Notes: generated by a model not told the origin, from the letters alone. Shown: positions 46,270-55,684, counted from the first letter of the stretch. The stretch: 64,000 bases of DNA from Pseudomonas hormoni (GCF_018502625.1 NZ_CP075566.1:439001-503000), one strand, 5' to 3'. Numbers and translations are program-made.

Positions 46270-47646
46270 ATGTTTGAAAACTTAACCGACCGTCTCTCGC
46301 AGACGCTGCGCCATGTCACCGGCAAGGCCAAGCTGACCGAGGACAACATCAAAGACACCCTGCGTGAAGTGCGCATGGCGTTGCTCGAAGCCGACGTCGC
46401 CTTGCCGGTCGTCAAAGACTTCGTCAATTCGGTCAAGGAGCGCGCCGTCGGCACCGAGGTGTCGCGCAGCCTGACGCCGGGCCAGGCCTTCGTGAAGATC
46501 GTCCAGGCCGAACTCGAAAGCCTGATGGGCGCGGCCAACGAAGACCTGAACCTGAGCGCCGTTCCGCCAGCCGTCGTGCTGATGGCCGGTTTGCAGGGCG
46601 CCGGTAAAACCACCACCGCCGGCAAACTGGCGCGCTTCCTTAAAGAGCGCAAGAAGAAATCGGTCATGGTCGTGTCCGCGGACGTCTACCGTCCGGCGGC
46701 GATCAAGCAGCTGGAAATGCTCGCGGGTGAAGTAGGCGTTACCTTCTTCCCGTCCGACCTGAGCCAGAAGCCGGTCGAGATCGCGCAAGCAGCTATTAAA
46801 GAAGCAAAGCTTAAGTTTATTGATGTGGTCATCGTCGATACCGCCGGTCGTCTGCACATCGACGAAGAGATGATGGGCGAGATCAAGGCGCTGCACGCCG
46901 CGATCAATCCGGTCGAAACGCTGTTCGTGGTTGACGCCATGACCGGCCAGGACGCCGCCAACACGGCCAAGGCCTTCGGCGATGCACTGCCGCTGACCGG
47001 TGTGATTTTGACCAAGGTCGACGGTGATGCTCGTGGCGGTGCCGCTCTCTCGGTTCGCGCCATCACCGGCAAGCCGATCAAGTTCATCGGTATGGGCGAG
47101 AAGAGCGAAGCGCTCGAACCGTTCCACCCTGAGCGTATCGCTTCGCGCATCCTCGGCATGGGCGACGTGCTCAGCCTGATCGAACAGGCCGAAGCGACCC
47201 TCGACAAGGACAAGGCCGACAAACTGGCCAAGAAGCTGAAGAAGGGCAAGGGCTTCGACCTCGAAGACTTCCGCGATCAGCTGCAACAGATGAAGAACAT
47301 GGGCGGCCTTGGCGGCCTCATGGATAAACTGCCGAACATCGGCGGCGTGAACCTGGCGCAGATGGGCAACGCCCAAGGCGCGGCAGAGAAACAATTCAAG
47401 CAGATGGAAGCCATCATCAATTCCATGACCCCGGCCGAGCGCCGCGACCCTGAGCTGATCAGCGGTTCGCGCAAGCGCCGGATCGCCATGGGTTCCGGCA
47501 CCCAGGTGCAGGACATCGGTCGCTTGATCAAGCAGCACAAGCAGATGCAGAAGATGATGAAGAAATTCTCCGCGAAAGGCGGAATGGCCAAAATGATGCG
47601 CGGCATGGGCGGTATGTTGCCCGGCGGCGGCATGCCGAAAATGTAA
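46270..47646 (+). CDS. ffh: Signal recognition particle protein
   Basis: The SRP GTPase that, with 4.5S RNA, delivers membrane proteins to FtsY. 458 residues. N domain 1-90, then the G domain with GLQGAGKTTTAGKLARFL (about 105), DTAGRLHIDEEM (about 190) and TKVDGDARGGAAL (about 247). The methionine-rich M domain ends MMRGMGGMLPGGGMPKM and contains the RNA-binding SGSRKRRIAMGSG helix-turn-helix. The 4.5S RNA gene is not in the window. It precedes the rpsP operon, as is usual in Pseudomonas. Confidence 0.98.
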   Translation: MFENLTDRLSQTLRHVTGKAKLTEDNIKDTLREVRMALLEADVALPVVKDFVNSVKERAVGTEVSRSLTPGQAFVKIVQAELESLMGAANEDLNLSAVPPAVVLMAGLQGAGKTTTAGKLARFLKERKKKSVMVVSADVYRPAAIKQLEMLAGEVGVTFFPSDLSQKPVEIAQAAIKEAKLKFIDVVIVDTAGRLHIDEEMMGEIKALHAAINPVETLFVVDAMTGQDAANTAKAFGDALPLTGVILTKVDGDARGGAALSVRAITGKPIKFIGMGEKSEALEPFHPERIASRILGMGDVLSLIEQAEATLDKDKADKLAKKLKKGKGFDLEDFRDQLQQMKNMGGLGGLMDKLPNIGGVNLAQMGNAQGAAEKQFKQMEAIINSMTPAERRDPELISGSRKRRIAMGSGTQVQDIGRLIKQHKQMQKMMKKFSAKGGMAKMMRGMGGMLPGGGMPKM

Positions 47647-47653
47647 AGATTTC

Positions 47654-47675
47654 GCGCAAGGGCTTGCTCTTGCGC
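47654..47675 (+). terminator. Hairpin after ffh
   Basis: GCGCAAG and CTTGCGC pair around an 8-base loop 8 bases after the ffh stop. There is no T-run, so it may be a pause or mRNA end-protection site rather than a strong terminator. Confidence 0.45.
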
Positions 47676-47795
47676 AGCCCACACGGAAGTGGGATCTCCA
47701 GCAAACCCGCACTTGGCGGGAGCTGACTGGCCGTTTTCAACGACGGCTCTATAGCAAATCTGGATGGCGTCCGATAGGCCGCCGGAAAAAGTCAT

Positions 47796-47823
47796 TTGCA
47801 AAAGTCCGGATATTCCTTAGAAT
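47796..47823 (+). promoter_or_regulatory. Promoter of the rpsP operon
   Basis: TTGCAA (47796-47801), a 16-base spacer and TAGAAT (47818-47823). The leader of about 65 bases contains CGGGCACCTATGCCCG, a hairpin that could mediate ribosomal-protein feedback. Confidence 0.6.
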
Positions 47824-47895
47824 ATGCGGCCTTTCGGGCACCTATGCCCGCTGTGCCTTTAGATTTGCAGCACCGACTACAGGAACGATGTTCAC

Positions 47896-48147
47896 ATGCT
47901 AACAATCCGTCTTGCCCTTGGCGGCTCCAAAAAGCGCCCGTTTTACCACTTGACCGTAACCGACAGCCGCAACCCGCGCGACGGTTCGCACAAGGAACAG
48001 GTTGGTTTCTTCAACCCTGTTGCTCGTGGTCAAGAAGTTCGTCTGTCCGTGAACCAAGAGCGCGTAGCCTACTGGCTGAGCGTTGGTGCACAACCTTCTG
48101 AGCGCGTTGCTCAGTTGTTGAAGGACGCTGCTAAGGCTGCGGCCTGA
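47896..48147 (+). CDS. rpsP: 30S ribosomal protein S16
   Basis: An 83-residue small-subunit protein beginning [21 protein letters not shown], the standard S16 opening, with [15 protein letters not shown] near the end. It binds 16S rRNA early in 30S assembly. It is the first gene of the rpsP-rimM-trmD-rplS operon; rimM follows after 5 bases. Confidence 0.98.
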   Translation: MLTIRLALGGSKKRPFYHLTVTDSRNPRDGSHKEQVGFFNPVARGQEVRLSVNQERVAYWLSVGAQPSERVAQLLKDAAKAAA

Positions 48148-48152
48148 GCAAT

Positions 48153-48689
48153 ATGAGCGCGACGCCAGCTGTTGCTGATGATTTGATCGTTATTGGCAAG
48201 ATTTATTCTGTTCATGGCGTTCGCGGCGAAGTGAAGGTTTATTCCTTTACTGATCCGACTGAAAACCTGTTGCAGTACAAAACCTGGACGCTCAAGCGCG
48301 AAGGCAATGTGAAACAGGTCGAGCTGGTCAGCGGACGTGGGAACGACAAGTTCCTGGTCGCAAAGCTCAAGGGTCTCGATGATCGTGAAGAAGCGCGTCT
48401 TCTGGCCGGTTATGAGATCTGCGTGCCGCGCAACCTGTTCCCTGAATTGACCGACGGCGAGTACTACTGGTACCAGCTGGAAGGTCTGAAGGTTATTGAT
48501 CAACTCGGGCAATTGCTCGGGAAAATCGATCATCTTCTGGAAACCGGCGCCAATGATGTAATGGTGGTCAAGCCTTGCGCTGGCAGCCTGGATGATCGCG
48601 AACGCCTGTTGCCCTATACGGAGCAATGCGTGTTGGCCGTCGACCTGGCGGCAGGCGAGATGAAGGTGGATTGGGACGCGGACTTCTAA
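48153..48689 (+). CDS. rimM: 16S rRNA processing / ribosome maturation factor
   Basis: A 178-residue protein that helps mature the 30S head and binds S19. The N-terminal RimM domain starts [22 protein letters not shown]. The C-terminal PRC-barrel has [19 protein letters not shown] near residue 105 and ends with [19 protein letters not shown] and WDADF. It sits between rpsP and trmD with only a few bases on either side. Confidence 0.97.
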   Translation: MSATPAVADDLIVIGKIYSVHGVRGEVKVYSFTDPTENLLQYKTWTLKREGNVKQVELVSGRGNDKFLVAKLKGLDDREEARLLAGYEICVPRNLFPELTDGEYYWYQLEGLKVIDQLGQLLGKIDHLLETGANDVMVVKPCAGSLDDRERLLPYTEQCVLAVDLAAGEMKVDWDADF

Positions 48690-48691
48690 AC

Positions 48692-49444
48692 GTGGCTAAC
48701 TTGCGCGTAGAAGTGATCAGTTTGTTTCCCGAGATGTTCTCCGCCATCAGCGAGTACGGCATCACCAGTCGGGCGGTGAAACAGGGGCTCTTGCAGCTCA
48801 CCTGTTGGAATCCGCGAGACTACACGACGGATCGACATCACACTGTGGATGATCGCCCATTTGGCGGTGGTCCGGGCATGGTGATGAAGATCAAGCCCCT
48901 GGAAGATGCTCTGGTTCAGGCCAAGGCAGCAGCCGGGGAGGCGGCGAAGGTGATTTACCTGTCCCCCCAAGGCCGTCAACTGACTCAGTCGGCGGTACGC
49001 GAGTTGGCGAATCTGGATGCATTGATCCTGATTGCCGGCCGCTATGAAGGCATTGACGAGCGTTTTATTGATGCTCATGTCGATGAAGAGTGGTCGATTG
49101 GCGACTATGTACTGTCTGGCGGCGAGCTGCCGGCGATGGTCCTGATCGATGCGGTTACACGACTGCTGCCTGGAGCTTTAGGGCATGCGGACTCCGCCGA
49201 GGAAGATTCCTTTACGGATGGTTTGCTGGATTGCCCGCACTACACCCGACCGGAGGTGTATGCGGATCAGCGTGTTCCCGACGTATTGCTAAGTGGCAAT
49301 CACGCGCACATCCGGCGTTGGCGTTTACAGCAGTCCCTTGGTAGGACCTTTGAACGACGCGCCGATCTTCTGGAAAGCCGCTCGCTTTCTGGAGAAGAGA
49401 AGAAGCTGCTCGAGGAATACATCCGCGAGCGGGACGATAGTTAA
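48692..49444 (+). CDS. trmD: tRNA (guanine-37-N1)-methyltransferase
   Basis: Forms m1G37 next to the anticodon to prevent +1 frameshifting. A GTG at 48692, 2 bases after the rimM stop, gives 250 residues starting [22 protein letters not shown]; upstream in-frame starts lie inside rimM. The SPOUT trefoil knot shows [16 protein letters not shown] and [20 protein letters not shown], then [15 protein letters not shown]. The DSAEEDSF segment holds the catalytic Asp. It is the third gene of the ribosomal operon. Confidence 0.96.
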   Translation: MANLRVEVISLFPEMFSAISEYGITSRAVKQGLLQLTCWNPRDYTTDRHHTVDDRPFGGGPGMVMKIKPLEDALVQAKAAAGEAAKVIYLSPQGRQLTQSAVRELANLDALILIAGRYEGIDERFIDAHVDEEWSIGDYVLSGGELPAMVLIDAVTRLLPGALGHADSAEEDSFTDGLLDCPHYTRPEVYADQRVPDVLLSGNHAHIRRWRLQQSLGRTFERRADLLESRSLSGEEKKLLEEYIRERDDS

Positions 49445-49489
49445 CAACGTATCGATGGTAGATCCGACGATTTACCTTAGGAGCACAGC

Positions 49490-49840
49490 ATGACTAACAA
49501 AATCATCCTTGCACTCGAAGCAGAGCAGATGACCAAAGAGATCCCTACCTTTGCCCCGGGCGACACCATTGTCGTTCAGGTGAAAGTGAAGGAAGGCGAC
49601 CGTTCGCGTCTGCAAGCGTTCGAAGGTGTTGTTATCGCCAAGCGTAACCGCGGCGTAAACAGTGCTTTCACCGTTCGTAAAATCTCCAACGGTGTTGGCG
49701 TAGAGCGTACTTTCCAGACCTACAGCCCGCAAATCGACAGCATGGCCGTTAAACGTCGCGGTGACGTACGTAAAGCCAAGCTGTACTACCTGCGTGACCT
49801 GTCCGGTAAAGCAGCTCGCATCAAGGAAAAACTGGCTTAA
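49490..49840 (+). CDS. rplS: 50S ribosomal protein L19
   Basis: A 116-residue large-subunit protein at the 30S-50S interface. It contains the L19 block [23 protein letters not shown] (core [13 protein letters not shown]) and [21 protein letters not shown], ending [15 protein letters not shown] lies 6 bases before the ATG. It is the last gene of the operon, closed by the terminator at 49859. Confidence 0.98.
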
Positions 49841-49858
49841 GTCCAGCTTCCGATGCAG

Positions 49859-49886
49859 AAAAAAGCAGCCTACGGGCTGCTTTTTT
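49859..49886 (+). terminator. Terminator of the rpsP-rplS operon
   Basis: A-rich left arm, GCAGCC and GGCTGC stem with a 4-base loop, then TTTTTTG; extended A-T pairing lengthens the stem. Confidence 0.9.
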
Positions 49887-49939
49887 GTTGCCTGCGATTT
49901 ATCGTCACTTGCCGTACTGTCGGTCTTGCCTGAGCCTAT

Positions 49940-50836
49940 ATGCCCGCCATCGATCATCCTTTGATAGACCAGTTTCTCGACGCGCTATGGCTGGAGAAAG
50001 GTCTCTCCGATAACACCCGCGATGCCTATCGCAGTGACTTGGCCCTGTTCAACGGCTGGCTGCAGGAGAAAGGGCTGGAGTTGATCAACGCCGGTCGCGA
50101 TTTGATCCTCGATCACTTGGCCTGGCGCCTGGAGCAGAACTACAAACCCCGTTCCACTGCGAGATTTCTCTCGGGAGTTCGCGGCTTTTATCGCTATCTG
50201 CTGCGGGAAAAGTTGATCGCGGTCGATCCGACGTTACGCGTCGATATGCCTCAACTCGGTAGGCCGTTGCCCAAATCTCTGTCGGAAGCAGACGTAGAAG
50301 CGTTGTTGAAGGCGCCGGATTTGAGCGAAGCGATTGGCCAGCGAGACCGCGCCATGCTTGAAGTGCTGTACGCCTGCGGCCTGCGGGTGACGGAGCTTAT
50401 CAGCCTGACGCTGGAGCAGGTCAATCTGCGCCAGGGCGTGCTGCGAGTGATGGGCAAGGGCAGCAAGGAGCGACTGGTGCCGATGGGCGAGGAGGCGATT
50501 GTCTGGGTCGAGCGCTACATGCGCGACGCCCGTGGCGAACTGCTCGGTGGGCGTCCGAGCGATGTACTGTTTCCCAGCCAGCGCGGCGAGCAGATGACGC
50601 GTCAGACCTTCTGGCACCGGATCAAGCATCAGGCCAAAGTCGCCGGGATCGGTAAATCGCTGTCACCGCACACTTTGCGCCATGCCTTCGCTACGCATTT
50701 GCTCAACCACGGCGCCGATTTGCGGGTAGTGCAGATGTTGCTCGGCCACAGCGACCTGTCGACCACCCAGATATACACCCATGTTGCTCGGGCGCGCTTG
50801 CAGGATCTGCACGCCAAACATCACCCGCGCGGCTAG
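49940..50836 (+). CDS. xerD: Site-specific tyrosine recombinase
   Basis: With XerC it resolves chromosome dimers at dif. A 298-residue protein: an N-terminal SAM-like core-binding domain (DQFLDALWLEKGLSDNTRDAY) and a catalytic domain with Arg in YACGLRVTELISL (about 147), HTLRHAFATHL (about 244) and the Tyr nucleophile in LGHSDLSTTQIYTHV (about 279). The dsbC-hom-thrC order downstream is the usual Pseudomonas one, so this is the housekeeping XerD and not an element integrase. Confidence 0.97.
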   Translation: MPAIDHPLIDQFLDALWLEKGLSDNTRDAYRSDLALFNGWLQEKGLELINAGRDLILDHLAWRLEQNYKPRSTARFLSGVRGFYRYLLREKLIAVDPTLRVDMPQLGRPLPKSLSEADVEALLKAPDLSEAIGQRDRAMLEVLYACGLRVTELISLTLEQVNLRQGVLRVMGKGSKERLVPMGEEAIVWVERYMRDARGELLGGRPSDVLFPSQRGEQMTRQTFWHRIKHQAKVAGIGKSLSPHTLRHAFATHLLNHGADLRVVQMLLGHSDLSTTQIYTHVARARLQDLHAKHHPRG

Positions 50837-50866
50837 CGATTCCTTAATGGATAAACTTTGGCCTCT

Positions 50867-50984
50867 GTGGCGAGGGAGCTTGCTCCCGCTGGGTCGCGCA
50901 GCGGCCCCCAGCCCAGGCTGCACTGCCCGGATTAACCATTTGCGACTGCTGCGCAGCCGAGCGGGAGCAAGCTCCCTCGCCACA
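50867..50984. repeat. REPIN between xerD and dsbC
   Basis: GTGGCGAGGGAGCTTGCTCC and its inverted copy with internal GGGTCGCGCAGCGGCCC and GCTGCGCAGC boxes. The remainder of the 312-base gap holds no gene; an in-frame extension of dsbC to 51062 has no signal-peptide sequence. Confidence 0.9.
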
Positions 50985-51148
50985 GTGAGTATTGCCAGAG
51001 GTGCATCGTGTTTTGTCTTGCGACAGGCGCATTCGGCCCCGCGGGCCTTATGTGGTAGGCTTTGCCGGTTTGCACGATGGGCGGTTATGACCCGGTGTTT
51101 CGGCACGGGCGTTCTGGTCGTCCCATTTGTCCGCCTTCAGGAGTTCTC

Positions 51149-51880
51149 ATGCGTCTGACCCAGATTTTCGCCGCCGCAGCCATTGCGTTGGTCAGCACCT
51201 TTGCCGTCGCCGATGACGCGGCCGACAAAGCCATTCGTAAAAGCCTGGAAAACCTCCAGCTCGAAGTGCCGGTAGAAAGTATCACCGCCAGCCCGTTGCC
51301 TGGCCTGTACGAAGTCAAGCTCAAGGGCAGTCGCGTTCTGTACGCCAGTGCCGACGGCCAGTACGTGGTTCAGGGCTACATGTTCCAGCTCAAGGACGGC
51401 AAACCGGTCAACCTGACCGAGAAGGCCGAACGCCTGGGCATTTCCAAGCTGGTCAACGAGATTCCGGTCGCGGAAACCGTGGTTTACCCGGCCATCGGCG
51501 AAACCAAATCGCACATCACTGTGTTTACCGACACCACGTGCCCGTATTGCCACAAACTGCACGCCGAAGTGCCTGAGCTGAACAAGCGCGGCATCGAAGT
51601 GCGTTACGTCGCTTTCCCGCGCCAGGGTCTGGGCTCGCCGGGTGACGAACAGCTGCAAGCGGTCTGGTGCTCGAAAGACAAGAAAGCGGCCATGGACAAA
51701 ATGGTCGATGGCAAGGAAATCAAGGCCGCCAAGTGCGATAACCCGGTTTCCAAGCAGTTCGCCCTCGGTCAGTCGATCGGCGTGAACGGCACACCGGCCA
51801 TCGTTTTGGCCGACGGTCAGGTCATTCCGGGCTACCAGCCTGCGCCACAAGTCGCCAAACTGGCGCTGGGCGCGAAGTAA
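51149..51880 (+). CDS. dsbC: Periplasmic disulfide isomerase
   Basis: Rearranges wrong disulfides in exported proteins; kept reduced by DsbD. 243 residues from the ATG at 51149 (CAGGAG upstream). The signal peptide MRLTQIFAAAAIALVSTFAVA is followed by the N-terminal dimerisation domain and a thioredoxin fold with the active site TTCPYCHKLH near residue 131 and the cis-proline in NGTPAIVL near 217. A second Cys pair (VWCSKDKKA, AAKCDNPV) is the structural disulfide of DsbC. Confidence 0.96.
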   Translation: MRLTQIFAAAAIALVSTFAVADDAADKAIRKSLENLQLEVPVESITASPLPGLYEVKLKGSRVLYASADGQYVVQGYMFQLKDGKPVNLTEKAERLGISKLVNEIPVAETVVYPAIGETKSHITVFTDTTCPYCHKLHAEVPELNKRGIEVRYVAFPRQGLGSPGDEQLQAVWCSKDKKAAMDKMVDGKEIKAAKCDNPVSKQFALGQSIGVNGTPAIVLADGQVIPGYQPAPQVAKLALGAK

Positions 51881-51914
51881 ATTCGCATCGTCACGGCTAG
51901 CCTTTGACGATCAT

Positions 51915-51997
51915 GGTCCGGTGGCAACATTTACCGGGCCATTAATAGAGAGCCGCGAGCATGCGGCTGTTTTCACGGCCGGCCTTGAGTCGGCCGT
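51915..51997 (+). promoter_or_regulatory. Three consecutive hairpins in the hom leader
   Basis: GGTCCGGT/ACCGGGCC (51915-51940), AGCCGC/GCGGCT followed by GTTTT (51951-51973) and ACGGCCG/CGGCCGT followed by TT (51975-51999). The second and third look like weak terminators just before the hom ribosome-binding site. They may end dsbC transcripts or attenuate hom. Confidence 0.5.
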
Positions 51998-52014
51998 TTC
52001 ATGGGGAGTTCACA

Positions 52015-53319
52015 GTGAAACCGGTCAAAGTAGGCATCTGTGGGTTAGGGACCGTCGGTGGCGGTACCTTCAACGTACTTCAGCGCAACGCCGAGGAAAT
52101 TGCTCGTCGTGCCGGGCGTGGAATCGAAGTGGCACAAATTGCCATGCGCACGCCAAAGCCTCAGTTCCAAACGACCGGTATTGCGATTACCAACGATGTC
52201 TTCGAAGTGGCCACGAACCCTGAGATCGACATCGTTATAGAGCTGATGGGCGGCTACACCGTTGCCCGCGAGCTGGTACTCAAGGCCATCGAGAATGGCA
52301 AGCATGTGGTCACCGCGAACAAGGCGCTTATTGCCGTTCACGGTAATGAAATTTTTGCCAAGGCTCGCGAGAAAGGCGTGATCGTGGCGTTCGAAGCGGC
52401 TGTGGCCGGTGGCATTCCGGTGATCAAGGCGATCCGTGAAGGCCTGTCGGCCAACCGCATCAACTGGGTCGCCGGCATCATCAACGGCACCGGCAACTTC
52501 ATCCTCACCGAAATGCGCGAGAAGGGTCGCACCTTCGAAGACGTACTCGCCGAGGCGCAAGCCCTGGGTTACGCCGAAGCCGATCCGACCTTCGACGTTG
52601 AAGGCATCGACGCGGCCCACAAGCTGACGATCCTGGCCTCCATCGCGTTCGGCATCCCGCTGCAATTCGACAAGGCTTATACCGAAGGCATCACCAAGCT
52701 GACCACGGCTGACGTGAACTACGCCGAAGCGCTGGGCTATCGCATCAAGCACCTGGGCGTGGCGCGCAGCACCGCGGCTGGCATCGAGTTGCGCGTGCAC
52801 CCGACGCTGATCCCGGCCGATCGCCTGATCGCCAACGTCAACGGCGTGATGAACGCTGTGATGGTCAACGGTGACGCTGCCGGTTCGACCCTGTTCTACG
52901 GCGCCGGCGCCGGCATGGAGCCGACCGCATCGTCGGTGATCGCCGACCTGGTGGACGTGGTTCGCGCCATGACCTCCGATCCGGAAAACCGCGTGCCGCA
53001 TCTGGCCTTCCAGCCGGATTCGCTGTCGGCGCATCCGATCCTGCCGATCGAAGCCTGCGAAAGCGCCTACTACCTGCGCATTCAGGCCAAGGACCATCCG
53101 GGCGTGCTGGCTCAGGTCGCGAGCATCCTGTCGGAGCGCGGCATCAACATCGAATCGATCATGCAGAAAGAAGTCGAAGAGCATGACGGTCTGGTGCCGA
53201 TGATCCTGCTGACTCACCGTGTGCTGGAACAGCACATGAACGACGCGATCGCCGCCCTCGAAGCCCTGACAGGCGTGGTCGGTCCGGTCGTACGGATCCG
53301 CGTCGAGCACCTGAACTAA
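52015..53319 (+). CDS. hom: Homoserine dehydrogenase
   Basis: Reduces aspartate semialdehyde to homoserine, the branch point to threonine and methionine. A GTG at 52015 with GGGGAG upstream gives 434 residues; an in-frame ATG at 51961 lies within hairpins and has no good ribosome-binding site. The NAD(P) site VGICGLGTVGGGTFNVL is at the N-terminus, the catalytic region has NGTGNFILTEM and DPTFDVEGIDAAHKL, and a C-terminal ACT domain (YLRIQAKDHPGVLAQVASIL) mediates threonine inhibition. thrC follows. Confidence 0.97.
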   Translation: MKPVKVGICGLGTVGGGTFNVLQRNAEEIARRAGRGIEVAQIAMRTPKPQFQTTGIAITNDVFEVATNPEIDIVIELMGGYTVARELVLKAIENGKHVVTANKALIAVHGNEIFAKAREKGVIVAFEAAVAGGIPVIKAIREGLSANRINWVAGIINGTGNFILTEMREKGRTFEDVLAEAQALGYAEADPTFDVEGIDAAHKLTILASIAFGIPLQFDKAYTEGITKLTTADVNYAEALGYRIKHLGVARSTAAGIELRVHPTLIPADRLIANVNGVMNAVMVNGDAAGSTLFYGAGAGMEPTASSVIADLVDVVRAMTSDPENRVPHLAFQPDSLSAHPILPIEACESAYYLRIQAKDHPGVLAQVASILSERGINIESIMQKEVEEHDGLVPMILLTHRVLEQHMNDAIAALEALTGVVGPVVRIRVEHLN

Positions 53320-53385
53320 GCCGTTATCGTTCACCGGGCCTGCGTGCGGGCCCGGGTTTGCGAACACTGTCTATTGGAGCCAGTC

Positions 53386-54795
53386 ATGCGTTATATCAGT
53401 ACCCGCGGCCAGGCACCGGCCCTGAATTTCGAAGACGTCCTGCTGGCCGGTCTCGCCACCGACGGCGGTCTGTACGTCCCGGAAAACCTGCCACGTTTCA
53501 CTCAGGAAGAAATCGCTTCCTGGGCCGGCCTGCCGTATCACGAGCTGGCCTTCCGGGTGATGCGCCCGTTCGTCACCGGCAGCATCCCGGATGCCGATTT
53601 CAAAAAGATTCTGGAAGAGACTTACGGCGTGTTCTCGCACAACGCCGTTGCGCCGCTGCGTCAGTTGAACGGCAACGAATGGGTGCTGGAGCTGTTCCAC
53701 GGCCCGACCCTGGCGTTCAAGGACTTCGCCCTGCAATTGCTCGGTCGCTTGCTCGACTACGTGTTGGAAAAACGCGGTGAGCGCGTAGTGATTGTCGGCG
53801 CCACCTCCGGCGACACCGGTTCGGCCGCCATCGAAGGCTGCAAGCACTGCGAAAACGTCGACATCTTCATCCTGCACCCGCACAACCGCGTGTCCGAAGT
53901 GCAGCGTCGCCAGATGACCACCATCTTCGGCGAGAACATTCACAACATTGCCATCGAAGGCAACTTCGATGACTGCCAGGAAATGGTCAAGGCGAGCTTC
54001 GCCGACCAGAGCTTCCTCAAGGGCACGCGCCTGGTGGCGGTGAACTCGATCAACTGGGCGCGGATCATGGCCCAGATCGTTTACTACTTCCACGCAGCCC
54101 TGCAGCTGGGCGGCCCGGCGCGTTCGGTGTCGTTCTCGGTGCCGACCGGCAACTTCGGCGACATCTTCGCCGGTTACCTGGCGCGCAACATGGGCCTGCC
54201 GATCAACCAGTTGATCGTCGCCACCAACCGCAACGACATCCTGCACCGCTTCATGAGCGGCAACCAGTACGTCAAGGAAACTCTGCACGCCACGCTGTCG
54301 CCGTCGATGGACATCATGGTGTCGTCGAACTTCGAGCGTCTGCTGTTCGACCTGCACGGTCGTAACGGTGCGGCGATTGCCGGGCTGATGGATTCGTTCA
54401 AGCAGGGCGGTGGTTTCAGCGTTGAACAGGAGCGTTGGACCGAAGCGCGTAAGCTGTTCGATTCGCTGGCGGTGGATGATGCGCAAACTTGCGAGACCAT
54501 TGCTGAAGTGTATGAGCAGACTGGCGAAGTGCTGGATCCGCACACGGCTATTGGCGTGAAGGCTGCTCGTGAATGCCGTCGTAGTTTGGATATTCCGATG
54601 GTGATCCTGGGCACAGCGCACCCGGTTAAATTCCCGGATGCGGTGGAGAAGGCTGGCGTCGGTAAGGCGCTGGAATTGCCTGTGCATTTGGCTGATCTGT
54701 TTGAGCGGGATGAGCGTTGCACTGTGTTGCCGAATGATCTGAAGGCTGTTCAGGCGTTTGTCAGTCAGCATGGCAATCACGGTAAGCCGCTGTAA
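53386..54795 (+). CDS. thrC: Threonine synthase
   Basis: Converts O-phosphohomoserine to threonine with PLP. 469 residues from the ATG at 53386 (TTGGAG upstream). The PLP lysine is in GPTLAFKDFALQLLGR near residue 111, phosphate-binding loops include VGATSGDTGSAAI and VPTGNFGDIFAGYLAR. It is the long type found in Gamma-proteobacteria. A GC-rich hairpin (GGGCC/GGCCC near 53338-53354) separates it from hom; the two form the homoserine-to-threonine unit. Confidence 0.97.
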   Translation: MRYISTRGQAPALNFEDVLLAGLATDGGLYVPENLPRFTQEEIASWAGLPYHELAFRVMRPFVTGSIPDADFKKILEETYGVFSHNAVAPLRQLNGNEWVLELFHGPTLAFKDFALQLLGRLLDYVLEKRGERVVIVGATSGDTGSAAIEGCKHCENVDIFILHPHNRVSEVQRRQMTTIFGENIHNIAIEGNFDDCQEMVKASFADQSFLKGTRLVAVNSINWARIMAQIVYYFHAALQLGGPARSVSFSVPTGNFGDIFAGYLARNMGLPINQLIVATNRNDILHRFMSGNQYVKETLHATLSPSMDIMVSSNFERLLFDLHGRNGAAIAGLMDSFKQGGGFSVEQERWTEARKLFDSLAVDDAQTCETIAEVYEQTGEVLDPHTAIGVKAARECRRSLDIPMVILGTAHPVKFPDAVEKAGVGKALELPVHLADLFERDERCTVLPNDLKAVQAFVSQHGNHGKPL

Positions 54796-54811
54796 CGGAT
54801 TGGCTTTGTAC

Positions 54812-55034
54812 ATATCCGTTTCTGCGGTAACGGCGGCTATTGGTTCCGCCCTTACGGCGGGTCACTTTGGAAAAGCCCCAAAGTAACCAAAGGGCTCTTG
54901 CCCCTTTCGTTCGGTGGCGAGCCATAGCGAGGCACCGTACGTCAGGGGCGCAGGCGCTTGGTTACTTGGCGCTCTTCCAAGTAACCCGCCGTAAGGGCGG
55001 AACCAATACCAGCCGTTACCGAAGAAACGGATAT
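54812..55034. repeat. MITE-like element with long terminal inverted repeats
   Basis: The first and last roughly 58 bases are inverted copies differing at only a few positions: ATATCCGTTTCTGCGGTAAC... at the left and ...GTTACCGAAGAAACGGATAT at the right, both containing CCGCCCTTACGGCGGGT. The 100-base centre has further small palindromes. The left end matches the repeat starting at 28951. It encodes no plausible protein. Confidence 0.75.
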
Positions 55035-55224
55035 TCACCCAATCCCAATCCCAATCCCCACTGCCCACATACACAAACCTGTCATCTCCCCCATGCATGC
55101 TCCATCAACCAGAGACGCCGACGCGTCTGCAACTTGAATCCAGAACTTTCTTCTCGGGCCGGTGGTCACTTATTGTGGACACGCCCCAGGCACTTCGTTT
55201 TCGGACTATTGAGTGGTGATCGAG

Positions 55225-55509
55225 ATGGAAAGTATCAGTCTATTGCTCGGTGAGGCTCTGAGCCCGTACCAGGTGACGTTGACCCCGTCGGGCACCCACG
55301 GCGAATGCCTGGTGACACTGAAGAGCTCGACCGGCGCTATCGTGGTCGAACGGGAATTCAATCAGGCTCAGTTGACCGACAAACGTCTGCTCACGGATGT
55401 AGTCGACGGGTTGCACCGCGATCTGATGATTGCCGAAGGACGCCTGGAACCCTGCGTTATCGCGGCGTTGCGCAATGCGGCACAGGACAAGGTCCTGGGC
55501 CGGAGGTAA
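55225..55509 (+). CDS. DUF3509-family small protein
   Basis: 94 residues from the ATG at 55225 (two in-frame GTG at 55213-55218 are alternatives). It reads MESISLLLGEALSPYQVTLT... with regular polar/apolar alternation in the first half, then a helix with LLTDVVDGLHRDLMIAEGRL. This matches the DUF3509 family that occurs in several copies in Pseudomonas. It is cytosolic, of unknown function. Confidence 0.75.
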   Translation: MESISLLLGEALSPYQVTLTPSGTHGECLVTLKSSTGAIVVEREFNQAQLTDKRLLTDVVDGLHRDLMIAEGRLEPCVIAALRNAAQDKVLGRR

Positions 55510-55633
55510 GTGAATTATTTTTTATGGGAACCTTCTTGGTTCAAGGTCAGTCAGAGCATGTAACAGCAGGATCAAGCATTGTGCTCCGGTGCTTGTAGTT
55601 CTGCTGCCACTGGTCTTTTTGTAGACCACGTTT

Positions 55634-55670
55634 AACCCCGAGTCGTCTCCCCACTTCTCGGGGTTTCTTT
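55634..55670. terminator. Terminator between convergent genes
   Basis: AACCCCGAG and CTCGGGGTT form a 9-bp stem with a 14-base loop followed by TCTTTTTG. It closes the DUF3509 transcript and may act weakly for the opposite gene. Confidence 0.75.
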
Positions 55671-55684
55671 TTGCCCGCGATTTG

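Noticed and set aside
49940..50836. Tyrosine recombinase as a sign of an integrated element
   Set aside because: Length, sequence and the dsbC-hom-thrC neighbourhood identify it as housekeeping XerD.
54862..55098. Small minus-strand frame inside the inverted-repeat element
   Set aside because: It is made of the element's inverted arms, has no ribosome-binding site, and similar frames occur in the related repeat at 28951.
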